NCBI RefSeq assembly: GCF_037094495.1
Contig: NZ_CP146612.1
Location: 434,001-498,000, forward strand
Direction of reading: 5' to 3'
DNA length: 64,000 nt
DNA from: Dehalogenimonas sp. W
GTDB lineage: Bacteria; Chloroflexota; Dehalococcoidia; Dehalococcoidales; Dehalococcoidaceae
Positions 34,805-43,355 of this stretch are shown here, in pieces. How positions within the stretch are numbered: the first letter of the stretch is position 1; the number at the start of each line of letters is the position of its first letter. The notes below the pieces were generated by a model. The model was given only the letters and a program-made list of their open reading frames with translations. It searched no databases and was not told the origin of the DNA. Position numbers and translations under genes: made by a program.

Positions 34805-35397
34805 GCCAGCGAACGTCCCAATTCGGCTGCCTGTTTCAAGATTTTGCTGCGATCAAGTACCTGACCTCGGTAATAAACACCCAAAACCGGCAATTCTGCC
34901 GCGGTCTCATAACCCAGTGCCGTCATTGAACGGCGCAGCGTTTCCAGCGTCAGATCCATGCCGCTGTCTTTTTCGTCGGTCTGTTCCCCGATGGCAACAA
35001 GCACCACCCGACGGCCCTGCCCGGCCAGCCGGGAACGCCATTCGCCCGGCCGCTGCGGTCCGAACTCATAATAGCAGTACAGCCGGTCAATAAAGGCCTT
35101 CATCAAGGCAGTCATATTGTAATTATGGATGGGGGTAACCAGCACCAGGGTGTCCGCCGTATCAATTGCCCGATAGACCTGTTGCATATCATCATCCAGA
35201 CCGGTACACCGTTTGGCGGCACGGCACTGCTCACACCCGTTACAACTGGAGAAATGCAAGTCCCGCAAGCAGACCACCCGGGGCTGCGCGCCGGCCTTCG
35301 CCGCCGCTCCAAGTATCTCCCGCAGCAGGGCATCAGAATTGCTGCTATGCCGGGGGCTGCCGCTGATACCGAGGATTTTCCGTCCAGCACTATTCAT
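34801..35397 (-). CDS. NADPH-dependent FMN reductase/flavodoxin-fold protein
   Basis: 198 residues. FMN phosphate loop GISGSPRHSSNSD near the N-terminus, a Cys cluster CNGCEQCRAAKRC (Cys pattern of iron-sulfur flavoproteins) and VLVTPIHNYNMTALMKAFIDR for the isoalloxazine side. ATG 35397 is chosen; a longer frame begins at 35415. It overlaps the end of the GIY-YIG gene by four bases on the opposite strand. A broken copy of its 5' end lies at 38456-38566, and a distinct relative at 55431. Confidence 0.85.
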   Translation of the reverse strand: MNSAGRKILGISGSPRHSSNSDALLREILGAAAKAGAQPRVVCLRDLHFSSCNGCEQCRAAKRCTGLDDDMQQVYRAIDTADTLVLVTPIHNYNMTALMKAFIDRLYCYYEFGPQRPGEWRSRLAGQGRRVVLVAIGEQTDEKDSGMDLTLETLRRSMTALGYETAAELPVLGVYYRGQVLDRSKILKQAAELGRSLA

Positions 35398-35527
35398 TAC
35401 CGTATTATTATACATCGCAGCGCCTCACCGAAAAACGGCAGAATACCCGCCATCAGCATTCCCGGGGATAACTTTTCGCTGTCATCGGCGTTTTAGATGT
35501 TAGAAGTCGGCTTGAGGTTGATGCTCT

Positions 35528-37486
35528 ATGAAAAAGTTCGGATTACTCGGTTTATCTTTTTTGGTACTCACCTCCATCCTAGTCATTCCCGGTTGTGCCG
35601 GTGATAAAAACGATCCAGCATCCGGCCTGCCCACGTTTACTTCGGAAAAAGCCTTAGTTTCCGCCTTCACCCAGGCGCAAAACAGGGGATACGCTGGCAA
35701 CTGGTGGGCTATGGAGGCGATGCCGCCGGTCCCGGCCGCGCAAGCGGATGCCGCGGGAGTAGCCGTCAACAAAGCTTACTCCGACACCAATGTCCAGGTA
35801 GCCGGTGTGGACGAAGCGGACATCATAAAAACCGACGGCAAGTATATTTACGCAGTATCCGGCAGTGTTATTTATATAGCTCACGCCTATCCCTCTGAAT
35901 CAGCCGAAATCGTCGGGCAAATCGCCATAGAAGAATTCTCACCCCAGGAGCTTTTCATTGACGGTGACCGTATCCTGGTATTCGGTTACACCTATACCGG
36001 CTATACGGAACCGGGCTATCCGATTACAATCATGCCTGACGATATGATGCCGGGCAGCTCATCTATTATCTACCCGTACCGGACCGGCCTGACATCGGTA
36101 AAACTTTACGATATTAAAGACCGTTCTAATCCCGAATTACTTAAGAGTATTGATATAGAGGGATCTTACCTGACCTCGCGGAAGATAGGATCTGACGTCT
36201 ATTTCGTGATCAATTCTTATCCCAACTACTCTGATATCAAGCCAACCGCCAGCGATCTTATCCCGGGTTACCGGGAGACCAGCGGCGATTCAAAGACGCC
36301 CGTTAGTCTTAAGCCCATCGCCAGCTACGATCAGATCGGGTATATCCCGCCGGTCCAGGCGGCCAGCTTCATCACGATTGCCTCATTATCAATGACCGAT
36401 GCGGATAAAGCCGTCAGTAAGACAGTCATCGTCGGCAGTGGAGAGAATGTCTACGCCTCGGCTGATAACCTGTATATCGCCCAGACCTCATGGCCGGTCT
36501 ACGACGGCATCGGCCTGCCGATTGCCGATCAAACTCAAAACACGGTCGTTACCAAGTTCTCTCTAAAGGCCGGTGAGATCATTTACCAGGCTGCCGGAAA
36601 AGCAAGAGGGCACATCCTGAACCAGTTCGCCATGGATGAATACGACGGTTATTTCCGCATCGCCACCACCATCAGCGGCTATGTGAACAACCGGGATACC
36701 TCAACCAATAATGTTTTCGTTCTTGACGCCTCCCTGAAGGTAACCGGAGCCCTTGAAGATGTCGCCCCCGGAGAAAGCATTTACGCCGTGCGTTTCATGG
36801 GCAAGCGCGCTTACATGGTGACTTTCCTGCATGTGGACCCGCTATTCGTTATTGATCTGGCGCAGCCGGAGGACCCAAAAATCCTGGGGAAATTGAAGAT
36901 ACCGGGTTACAGCAATTATCTTCAGCCTTACGATGAGACCCACCTAATCGGTATCGGCCATGAGGTGGACCCCAGCATAGACGCCGGGATGGTCCACACG
37001 GAAAACGCGGTGTATTACACGGCAATTCAGGGTGTTAAGCTGTCCCTCTTTGATGTGAGCGATGTGAGCAACCCGGTTGAAGTCTACAAAGAAGTAATCG
37101 GCGACCGAGGCACCGAGAGCCTGGCGGCCAGCGAACACAAGGCATTTCTCTTTGACAAAGAGTCCGGTCTGCTGGTGTTACCGGTTACCGTGGCCGAGTT
37201 GAAACCGGGTCAGCCCAAGAACATGCAGGGAGAGTATGTCTTCCAGGGCGCTTATGTGTATAACCTGACGCTGAACGGCGGTTTTTCCTTACAAGGCAAG
37301 ATCAGCCATTACGATACAAACGAGATTTTCCAAAAAAGCGGGGAGTATTTTTACGGAGGATCGGGCCAGATAACCCGGAGCCTGTATATAGAGAATGTCC
37401 TTTACACGCTGTCCCAGTCCAGACTTCAGTTGAATGATCTTGCCGACCTGTCAATTTTGAATGTACTGGCTTTAGACTCAAAGTAG
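35528..37486 (+). CDS. Secreted beta-propeller lipoprotein
   Basis: 652 residues, exported; lipobox LVIPGC places a lipid anchor at the N-terminus. The VAGVDEADIIKTDGKYIYAV signature marks the beta-propeller domain family of secreted proteins, and repeated strand pairs with D-G/K turns fill residues 95-640. The end (LADLSILNVLALDSK) matches the closing blade. No enzymatic residues are evident; a binding role at the surface is the plain inference. Converges with the CPBP gene. Confidence 0.85.
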   Translation: MKKFGLLGLSFLVLTSILVIPGCAGDKNDPASGLPTFTSEKALVSAFTQAQNRGYAGNWWAMEAMPPVPAAQADAAGVAVNKAYSDTNVQVAGVDEADIIKTDGKYIYAVSGSVIYIAHAYPSESAEIVGQIAIEEFSPQELFIDGDRILVFGYTYTGYTEPGYPITIMPDDMMPGSSSIIYPYRTGLTSVKLYDIKDRSNPELLKSIDIEGSYLTSRKIGSDVYFVINSYPNYSDIKPTASDLIPGYRETSGDSKTPVSLKPIASYDQIGYIPPVQAASFITIASLSMTDADKAVSKTVIVGSGENVYASADNLYIAQTSWPVYDGIGLPIADQTQNTVVTKFSLKAGEIIYQAAGKARGHILNQFAMDEYDGYFRIATTISGYVNNRDTSTNNVFVLDASLKVTGALEDVAPGESIYAVRFMGKRAYMVTFLHVDPLFVIDLAQPEDPKILGKLKIPGYSNYLQPYDETHLIGIGHEVDPSIDAGMVHTENAVYYTAIQGVKLSLFDVSDVSNPVEVYKEVIGDRGTESLAASEHKAFLFDKESGLLVLPVTVAELKPGQPKNMQGEYVFQGAYVYNLTLNGGFSLQGKISHYDTNEIFQKSGEYFYGGSGQITRSLYIENVLYTLSQSRLQLNDLADLSILNVLALDSK

Positions 37487-37510
37487 ATGACAATCGTCAC
37501 CCTGGAAAAA

Positions 37511-38140
37511 TCAATTCAGATTGACAATGGCCAGGAAAAATACGTTGATGAATAAATGTATCAGGAAGGCCGGCCAGAAGGAGCCTCCCCGGTAGGCCAC
37601 ATAACCGAATAAAATCCCGGTCAGTATGGTGCTGATGGTCTCCAATTCCGGCTTGCCGAAATGAAGCAGTACGAAAGGTATCATCTGTACCAGGATGCTG
37701 GCTTCTTTGAGCTTTTCCTTGAGACCGAAAAGCAGAAAACCACGGAAGATATACTCCCATCCAATCAGGTATACGGCGATTTCCAGGCAGTATCCGAGGA
37801 AATTATAATTCTCTTTGGTGTAATAACTCCGAAAGTCACCGAGGTAAGAGGCAGCAATGAGGATGGGGACACAAAGCAGGCAAATAACGATAACATAAGG
37901 GCCCCATATCCTGATCTTTCCCAGCCCCAACCCGAAATCCAGAGGGTTTTTCTTTAAGAGAAGAAGCACCACCACCGGAATGATGGCGTAGTAAAAGAAA
38001 GAACTGAACCAGTAATTCCAGACAGGGTGATACGAAGCGAAAGTCAGCAGAAGGACAGCGGAAGAAAGAATGATGGTCTCATTCCTGTTCACCGCGAGAA
38101 AGGCCAGAATATTCCGGAATTCTTTTGCCAGGTGTGTCAC
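37511..38140 (-). CDS. CPBP family intramembrane metalloprotease
   Basis: 209 residues with six or so membrane helices. Family motifs are GWEYIFRGFLLFG (EYxxR in place of EExxxR), LLHFG and the last-helix HLFINVFF with metal-ligand His residues. The second Glu of the first motif is Tyr, which could weaken catalysis. GTG 38140 is the start and no strong ribosome-binding site is visible. Role unknown; such proteases process prenylated or membrane proteins in other organisms. Confidence 0.85.
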   Translation of the reverse strand: MTHLAKEFRNILAFLAVNRNETIILSSAVLLLTFASYHPVWNYWFSSFFYYAIIPVVVLLLLKKNPLDFGLGLGKIRIWGPYVIVICLLCVPILIAASYLGDFRSYYTKENYNFLGYCLEIAVYLIGWEYIFRGFLLFGLKEKLKEASILVQMIPFVLLHFGKPELETISTILTGILFGYVAYRGGSFWPAFLIHLFINVFFLAIVNLN

Positions 38141-38455
38141 CGGTCAATGATTAGCCGAAATAGAGGAGCAAGTCAAGGATATTGTTGCCCACAGTCTGCC
38201 GCGATAGCGTTATTTGTCTATGGATTTTCGTATCGGCTTGATGCAGGTTTTAGAGATCACGTTCTGGCTACGGTTTTTCTTTGGCCTCTGGTGGCTGTCT
38301 CATTCCATTCCCACAAAACGATTATACATCTCAAAAAACACTTATTTTAAGGCATATATTTCAAAAAACGATTACAATGCCCCCAACCCTGCCGCATTAT
38401 TGCCCATCCACGCAAAAATGTGACACACCGGAATTATGGCGTAGTCCACCCGTGG

Positions 38456-38566
38456 CTACGTGCCGGCCTTCGCCGCCGCTCCAACTATCTCCCGCAACAG
38501 GGCATCAGAATTACTGCTATGCCGGGGGCTGCCGCTGATACCGAGGATTTTCCGTGCAGAACTCAT
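38456..38566 (-). pseudogene. 5' fragment of the flavodoxin-fold gene (partial duplication)
   Basis: Reads ATG to TAG as 36 residues that match the N-terminus of the gene at 34801-35397 (KILGISGSPRHSSNSDALLRE, then GAAAKAG) with very few changes, after which homology ends and a stop follows. The match covers about 110-130 bp, including bases on both sides of the ATG. It is a truncated duplicate and would not give a functional flavoprotein. The rest of 38141-38656 shows AT-rich sequence without a supported gene. Confidence 0.85.
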
Positions 38567-38656
38567 CATCACCGCTATATTATAATACAATGCGGCGATG
38601 AACGAGACGTAAACACCAAGAATAAAATCCTAATAAAAATAAGGAAGATAATAGAG

Positions 38657-39559
38657 ATGTATTTATTAACGGGTTTAATCTATCCGGACAACCCCAAGTT
38701 TCTTGATGAGGAAGGTGTCTTGAAGGGCATCGAGAACTTGAATCTTGAGAGCATTGGAGTTTTTCTTTCAAATGTAGAAATTGAAACAATTCCTCGCAAA
38801 ACAGGGTATATGGGGGGTAATAGACGGTTCGCATTCTCCTTATCGAATGGAGATAATGATGCAGTTGCTCAGTGCTTTGCTGATGCCATGATGTTTGCAC
38901 TCGCTGTTATGTATGATATTGGAATTGATAACCCACCCGTTCCTCTGCGGATAAATAAAGACAATGTCAAAATTGGCGAAATTATACAAAGACAAGATAT
39001 AGTAAACTGTAAGAACAATTACGAGAAAAATGAGCTACTTTATCACGAAGCGATAGGTGTTCCGCACATTATATTAAGTCGAGTATTTCAAGCAATACCC
39101 ATTTTCTTCCTCAATCCGCCAATGATGAATTCAGGTAGTTTTTATAGGGAAAGTATACTAAAAATATGGCTCTGCGAAGATGATGTATCAGAATTGTCAC
39201 TGGATGGTGATACTCCAACTTCAGTAGTGGAAAAGACAAATATTGAAACGGCATACCAAAATGCTTATAAAGCTATTGAAGCGATCATTGGGGAACCTTC
39301 CAGCGATAAGGATAAATTCAGAAATAAATTGAAAGCTCAAGGTATAAATCCTGATGAGATTATTGGTTATGATGCTTTGAGGGGAATAAGGGAAGAAACG
39401 ATATTCAACAAAATCTTGAATATGCAGGAAACCAGAGATACAAAGGCCGCGCATGGAAAAACTGGGCGGCCAAGAGATATCGGCTATCTCGAATTAGCCG
39501 ATAAGCAAAAACTTGCGAAATATATCATACTCCGGACTGTCTCACATTTATCTCAGTGA
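38657..39559 (+). CDS. AT-rich orphan gene of unknown function
   Basis: 300 residues, no signal peptide and no recognised domain. Base composition is far more AT-rich than its neighbours, with codons such as AAA, ATA and TTA dominating, which suggests recent transfer. The C-terminal half (DTKAAHGKTGRPRDIGYLELADKQ) has a conserved-looking H-G-K/R stretch seen in some phage- or defence-related hypothetical proteins, but I make no claim. GGAAG lies 9 nt before ATG 38657; the frame runs further upstream only by reading antisense through the flavodoxin fragment. A convergent hairpin follows. Confidence 0.65.
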   Translation: MYLLTGLIYPDNPKFLDEEGVLKGIENLNLESIGVFLSNVEIETIPRKTGYMGGNRRFAFSLSNGDNDAVAQCFADAMMFALAVMYDIGIDNPPVPLRINKDNVKIGEIIQRQDIVNCKNNYEKNELLYHEAIGVPHIILSRVFQAIPIFFLNPPMMNSGSFYRESILKIWLCEDDVSELSLDGDTPTSVVEKTNIETAYQNAYKAIEAIIGEPSSDKDKFRNKLKAQGINPDEIIGYDALRGIREETIFNKILNMQETRDTKAAHGKTGRPRDIGYLELADKQKLAKYIILRTVSHLSQ

Positions 39560-39575
39560 ATGCGTTTAAAACCTA

Positions 39576-39602
39576 GAGCGCCTTGTTAATCACAAGGCGC
39601 TC
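39576..39602. terminator. Hairpin between convergent genes
   Basis: Perfect 10-bp stem GAGCGCCTTG / CAAGGCGCTC with a 7-nt loop between the orphan gene and nrdJ. There is no long T-run on either side; TTTTA follows on the minus strand. Confidence 0.55.
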
Positions 39603-39646
39603 AGCTTATATCCAGAATATTTTCAACTACACTAACTCAGACTGTA

Positions 39647-42346
39647 CTAACACTTCGTAAACCCGCACCCCGGACAAATGAAGCACCCTTCCTGATAAAC
39701 CAGGATACTGCCGCATTCAACACACTGCCCGGCGATATTCTTGACCAGGCCAAAGTCGTTGATAGCCTTTTTCTCACCATGACCGTTGCCATTGCCGTTA
39801 CCTTTGGTTTCCGGCTTGCCCTGCTCCAGACAGTGCTCAATGACCGTGGCGATAGCATCGGCGCAGGAGAGAACACTCTTGCCGCCGTCCCAGGCAATGG
39901 ACGGACAGCGGATGCCTTTGAGCTGCTTGGCAACGGAATCCGGGGCGACCCCTGACCGCAATGACAATGAAGCCAGACGGCAGGTGCTTTCAAGCTGAGC
40001 GGCGGCGCAGCCGCCGGTCTTGCCCAGATGCGAGAAAACCTCGCAAACGCCGGTTTCATCGGAATTGACGGTAATATACAGCGTGCCGCAGCCGGTATTG
40101 ACCTTTTCGGTAAAGCCGTTAGTCACTTTGGAGCGCTTGCGCGGGCCGGCGGGTTTGGGCGCGGGCATGACCGCCTCAACCTTAGCCGGTTCAGCTTTGC
40201 CGGTGGACATCGGCTGGTCAGCCTTGCAGCCATCACGGTAGATGGTGATGCCCTTCAGGCCTTCATCAAAGGCCATCAGATACACACCCTCCACGTCCGG
40301 CACGGTGGCATCAGCGGGGAAGTTGACCGTCTTGGAGACGGCATTGTCAGTGTATTTCTGGAAAACGGCCTGCATCATGACATGCCCCCTGGGGGTGATG
40401 TTATGGGCGGTGACAAAGAGTTTCTTCACCTCCGCCGGAATCTCGGTCATATCTTCCAGATGCGCGCCTTCGGCAAGTTTCTTCATGAGGTCCTCGGAGT
40501 AGAAACCGCCGTCCCTGGCGGCGCGTTCAAAGCACGGGTTGACCTCAATCATGCGGGTGCCGTCCATGATGTTGCGGGTGAAGCACAGCGCGAAATGCGG
40601 CTCTATGCCGGAGGAACAACCGGCGATGATGGACAGTGTGCCGGTGGGAGCGATGGTGGTGCAGGAGGCATTACGCATCTTCACCTTGCCGTCATACATG
40701 CTGCCTTCGTAGGCGGGGAAAACGCCGCGCTCGGCGGCCAGGGCCTCGGAGGCGCGGTGGGATTCACTCTGAACAAAGCCCATGACCGCTTCAGCCGTGG
40801 CCAGGGCTTCCGGTGAGTTATAGGAGATACCCAGGTCAATCAGCATATCGGCAAAGCCCATGACGCCCAGGCCGATCTTGCGGGTGCGGCGGGTCTGCTC
40901 GGCAATCTGTTCCAGCGGGAACTTGTTAACGTCAATGACATCATCCAGGAAACGGACGGCGGTGCGGACGGTGTAGCCCAGCTTGTCGTAATCCACTTCT
41001 TTCTTACCGTTGCCCTTCACCATTTTGGACAGGTTGACCGAACCCAGGTTGCAGGACTCGTAGGGCAACAGCGGCTGTTCGCCGCAGGGATTGGTGGATT
41101 CTATTTTACCCAGTTGCGGAGTGGGATTTTCAGCATTGATGCGGTCAATAAAGACGATGCCGGGGTCACCGGTTTTCCAGGCCAGCTGGACAATCTGGTC
41201 AAAGATGGCCCGGGCCTTGCGGCGGGCGAAGACCTCCCCGTTATGGGGGTTGACCAGGTCATATTCACCATTATCCCGTACCGCTGCCATGAACTTGTCG
41301 GTAATGGCCACCGAAAGATTAAAGTTGGTCAGGACCCCGGCCTGCTGTTTGGCGGTGATGAAATGCTCAATGTCCGGATGGTCAATAGACAGGATAGCCA
41401 TATTGGCGCCGCGGCGGGTGCCGCCCTGCTTAATGACATCGGTGGCCACGTCAAAGGCGCGCATGAAGCTCACCGGGCCGGAGGCGACGCCGCCGGTGGT
41501 GCCGACACGGTCGGATTCCGGGCGCAACCGGGAGAAAGAAAAGCCGGTGCCGCCGCCGGATTTATGAATCATGGCGGTGTGCTTCACGGCGTCAAAGATG
41601 CTTTCAATGGAATCCTCAATGGGCAGCACAAAACAGGCGGACAACTGCCCCAGCTCCCGTCCGGCATTCATCAGCGTGGGGGAATTGGGCAGGAATTCCA
41701 GCCGGGCCATCAGGCCGTAAAACTCGTTTTCAATGTCGCGCACATCGCATCTGGGGTTATAGACCAGCTCGGCGGCGGCTACGGTGCGGGCGACCCGGCG
41801 GAGCATATCTTCCGGGGTTTCAATGGGATTACCCTGCTTATCTTTTTTCAAATAACGCTTATTAAGCACCGCCAGGGCGTTTTCAGCCAGAGCGACCTTC
41901 TCAGGCACCTCGCGGTGCCCGGTGGTTTTAGGTTTGCGGGTGGCGGTTGTGGTCATGGTTTTCTCCTTTTTAACAAGTTTGGGGGTTGGCGCCTCTTTTA
42001 CAGGCTCAGGGCGAACAGGTTCTTGCTCAGGTATGGCCGCAATAACCGGCGCAGCAGGAGCTTCCGCCACAACCGGAGTTTCGGCCGGCTTCACGGCGTC
42101 AATGATATCCTTGACCATGGCCTCAATCTCATTCTCAGTGGCGGCAATCGGCTGTTTGGCGCCGGCGGGCATAAAATCTTCCATGCCGGGCAGCGACACC
42201 GGCTTCTCCAGACGGTCTATGACCCGGGCGGCGATCTCCTCTACCTTGCCGCGCTCGGCAATACCCATGGCTGAGGCCTGGTTGAAGATGATCTGGGCGA
42301 TGCGGTTCTTATCAACAATGGGCTTACCGGATGGTTGCGGTGTCAT
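39647..42346 (-). CDS. nrdJ: Adenosylcobalamin-dependent ribonucleotide reductase (class II)
   Basis: Reduces ribonucleotides to deoxyribonucleotides using B12. 899 residues: an N-terminal segment (1-130) with LPGMEDFMPAG and a Pro/Glu/Ala linker, the catalytic barrel (TNPCGEQPLLPYESCNLGS and TIAPTGTLSIIAGCSSGIEP), a TSCPD domain (about 735-800) and a zinc ribbon (CVECGSILVYQEGCFICPGC). An internal ATG at 41956 is preceded by AAAAGGAGAAAACC, a strong ribosome-binding site, and could give a 769-residue form. It overlaps nrdR by 23 bp and shares its promoter. Confidence 0.95.
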   Translation of the reverse strand: MTPQPSGKPIVDKNRIAQIIFNQASAMGIAERGKVEEIAARVIDRLEKPVSLPGMEDFMPAGAKQPIAATENEIEAMVKDIIDAVKPAETPVVAEAPAAPVIAAIPEQEPVRPEPVKEAPTPKLVKKEKTMTTTATRKPKTTGHREVPEKVALAENALAVLNKRYLKKDKQGNPIETPEDMLRRVARTVAAAELVYNPRCDVRDIENEFYGLMARLEFLPNSPTLMNAGRELGQLSACFVLPIEDSIESIFDAVKHTAMIHKSGGGTGFSFSRLRPESDRVGTTGGVASGPVSFMRAFDVATDVIKQGGTRRGANMAILSIDHPDIEHFITAKQQAGVLTNFNLSVAITDKFMAAVRDNGEYDLVNPHNGEVFARRKARAIFDQIVQLAWKTGDPGIVFIDRINAENPTPQLGKIESTNPCGEQPLLPYESCNLGSVNLSKMVKGNGKKEVDYDKLGYTVRTAVRFLDDVIDVNKFPLEQIAEQTRRTRKIGLGVMGFADMLIDLGISYNSPEALATAEAVMGFVQSESHRASEALAAERGVFPAYEGSMYDGKVKMRNASCTTIAPTGTLSIIAGCSSGIEPHFALCFTRNIMDGTRMIEVNPCFERAARDGGFYSEDLMKKLAEGAHLEDMTEIPAEVKKLFVTAHNITPRGHVMMQAVFQKYTDNAVSKTVNFPADATVPDVEGVYLMAFDEGLKGITIYRDGCKADQPMSTGKAEPAKVEAVMPAPKPAGPRKRSKVTNGFTEKVNTGCGTLYITVNSDETGVCEVFSHLGKTGGCAAAQLESTCRLASLSLRSGVAPDSVAKQLKGIRCPSIAWDGGKSVLSCADAIATVIEHCLEQGKPETKGNGNGNGHGEKKAINDFGLVKNIAGQCVECGSILVYQEGCFICPGCGFTKC

Positions 42347-42866
42347 GGCTTTTACTCCGTTTTGCTTTCTTTATTTCAGTATCCAGCAGCAGCGGCAACT
42401 GGGAGCGGGTGTCCGGCTCCGGGCGGCCGATGAGCTTATCCACCATTTCCTTAAACTCGGTCACATCGGTAAACTTGCGGTAGACCGAAGCGAAACGGAT
42501 ATAGGCGATGTTATCAATGCTTTTAAGTTTCTCCATCACCTTATCCCCGACAGCAGAAGAGGATATTTCGGCGCGGCCGGTTTCAACCAGTTCCGCCTCA
42601 ATTTCATCGGCCAGTTTGTCCACCGTACCGACCGGCATCGGGCGCTTTTCCAGCGCCTTGTGCAGACCGCCCAGGAGCTTGTCCTTGCTCCATTCCTCCC
42701 GGCGGCCGTCCTTCTTTATTACATAGACGGCGGTCGGCTGGATACGTTCATAGGTGGTGAAGCGGTAGCCGCAACCCAAACACTCCCGGCGGCGGCGGAT
42801 GCCGTCTTCCACGTCACGGGAATCCACGACCTTGAGCTCATTCTGCAGGCAGTTGGGGCAATTCAT
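42324..42866 (-). CDS. nrdR: Transcriptional repressor NrdR
   Basis: 180 residues (slightly longer than usual because of a C-terminal tail). Zinc ribbon MNCPNCLQNELKVVDSR with CLGCGYRFTTYE, followed by an ATP-cone (VIKKDGRREEWSKDKLLGGLHKAL) that senses ATP/dATP. First gene of the nrdR-nrdJ operon; two NrdR boxes lie in its own promoter, so it should repress itself and the reductase. Confidence 0.95.
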   Translation of the reverse strand: MNCPNCLQNELKVVDSRDVEDGIRRRRECLGCGYRFTTYERIQPTAVYVIKKDGRREEWSKDKLLGGLHKALEKRPMPVGTVDKLADEIEAELVETGRAEISSSAVGDKVMEKLKSIDNIAYIRFASVYRKFTDVTEFKEMVDKLIGRPEPDTRSQLPLLLDTEIKKAKRSKSHDTATIR

Positions 42867-43007
42867 ACCATGTAAATCCTAATCACCAATTTCTAAATCC
42901 CAAATAAATCCTAAGTTTCAAATATCAAATTTCCAAAATATTTTTTGATTTTGTATTCTGACATTGTTCAGAAGTTACATAATGGATATTAGAAATTGTT
43001 TTCTCAA

Positions 43008-43023
43008 ACACCATCTATTGTGT
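43008..43023. promoter_or_regulatory. NrdR box 1
   Basis: ACACCATCTATTGTGT matches the 16-bp NrdR box pattern (aCACwATATaTwGTGt) with strong outer arms. It lies just downstream of the predicted start (about 43026, minus strand). Confidence 0.85.
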
Positions 43024-43032
43024 CGCCTGTGT

Positions 43033-43061
43033 AATGTACCACCAGATATAGTGGTTGTCAA
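43033..43061 (-). promoter_or_regulatory. nrdR-nrdJ promoter
   Basis: Minus-strand TTGACA at 43056-43061, 17-bp spacer, TACATT at 43033-43038. The spacer is filled by NrdR box 2. The leader to nrdR is about 160 nt and carries AT-rich CCAA-type heptads (42880-42945). Confidence 0.75.
43039..43054. promoter_or_regulatory. NrdR box 2
   Basis: CCACCAGATATAGTGG, 31 bp (three helical turns) from box 1 and exactly between the -35 and -10 boxes of the promoter. Confidence 0.85.
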
Positions 43062-43121
43062 TAGGTAAATCGTCCTATTTTTCAAAGCCGGCAACGACAG
43101 CACGGAAAATATATTTTGATT

Positions 43122-43149
43122 TTGACCTCGCCGCGCAGGGTAATATAAT
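43122..43149 (+). promoter_or_regulatory. Promoter copy 1 upstream of the leader RNA
   Basis: TTGACC at 43122-43127, 16-bp spacer, TATAAT at 43144-43149, in the first copy of the tandem repeat. Confidence 0.6.
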
Positions 43150-43240
43150 TTTTACTTAAGAGACAGATATGTGTGGGTTTAATAACGGTACTAACTTCCT
43201 TTCCAAGCCAGCGACGGCAGCGCGGAATACTATTTGTATT

Positions 43241-43268
43241 TTGTTCTCACCGCGCCGGGTAATATAAT
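43241..43268 (+). promoter_or_regulatory. Promoter copy 2 upstream of the leader RNA
   Basis: TTGTTC at 43241-43246, 16-bp spacer, TATAAT at 43263-43268, in the second copy of the tandem repeat; the -35 box has diverged. Confidence 0.5.
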
Positions 43269-43319
43269 TTTACTTAAGCGAAGAATATGTATGGATTTAA
43301 TAACGGTACTAATCAATCA

Positions 43320-43349
43320 TTGACAGTGTTAAAACAGCGGTGTTACAAT
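43320..43349 (+). promoter_or_regulatory. Promoter of the structured leader RNA
   Basis: TTGACA at 43320-43325, 18-bp spacer, TACAAT at 43344-43349. Start expected near 43356. Confidence 0.75.
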
Positions 43350-43355
43350 CTCCCC

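Larger units (their letters stand above)
43084..43315. repeat. Tandem duplication of a promoter-bearing segment
   Basis: Two imperfect copies of about 119 bp (43084-43203 and 43204-43315). Both run from a CAAGCC-like start through CTCRCCGCG, GGGTAATATAAT and ACTTAAG to TTTAATAACGGTACTAA. Neither copy has an open frame. Confidence 0.85.

Noticed and set aside
38214-38423. 69-residue plus-strand frame with hydrophobic N-terminus
   Set aside because: No ribosome-binding site, low-complexity AT-rich 3' half and no recognisable domain; treated as non-coding.
38420-38656. N-terminal extension of the AT-rich orphan gene
   Set aside because: It reads antisense through the flavodoxin fragment and differs in composition; the ATG at 38657 with GGAAG upstream is more likely.
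41114-42274. 386- and 317-residue plus-strand frames over nrdJ/nrdR
   Set aside because: Antisense to firmly identified nrdJ and nrdR; repetitive composition mirrors the sense codons.
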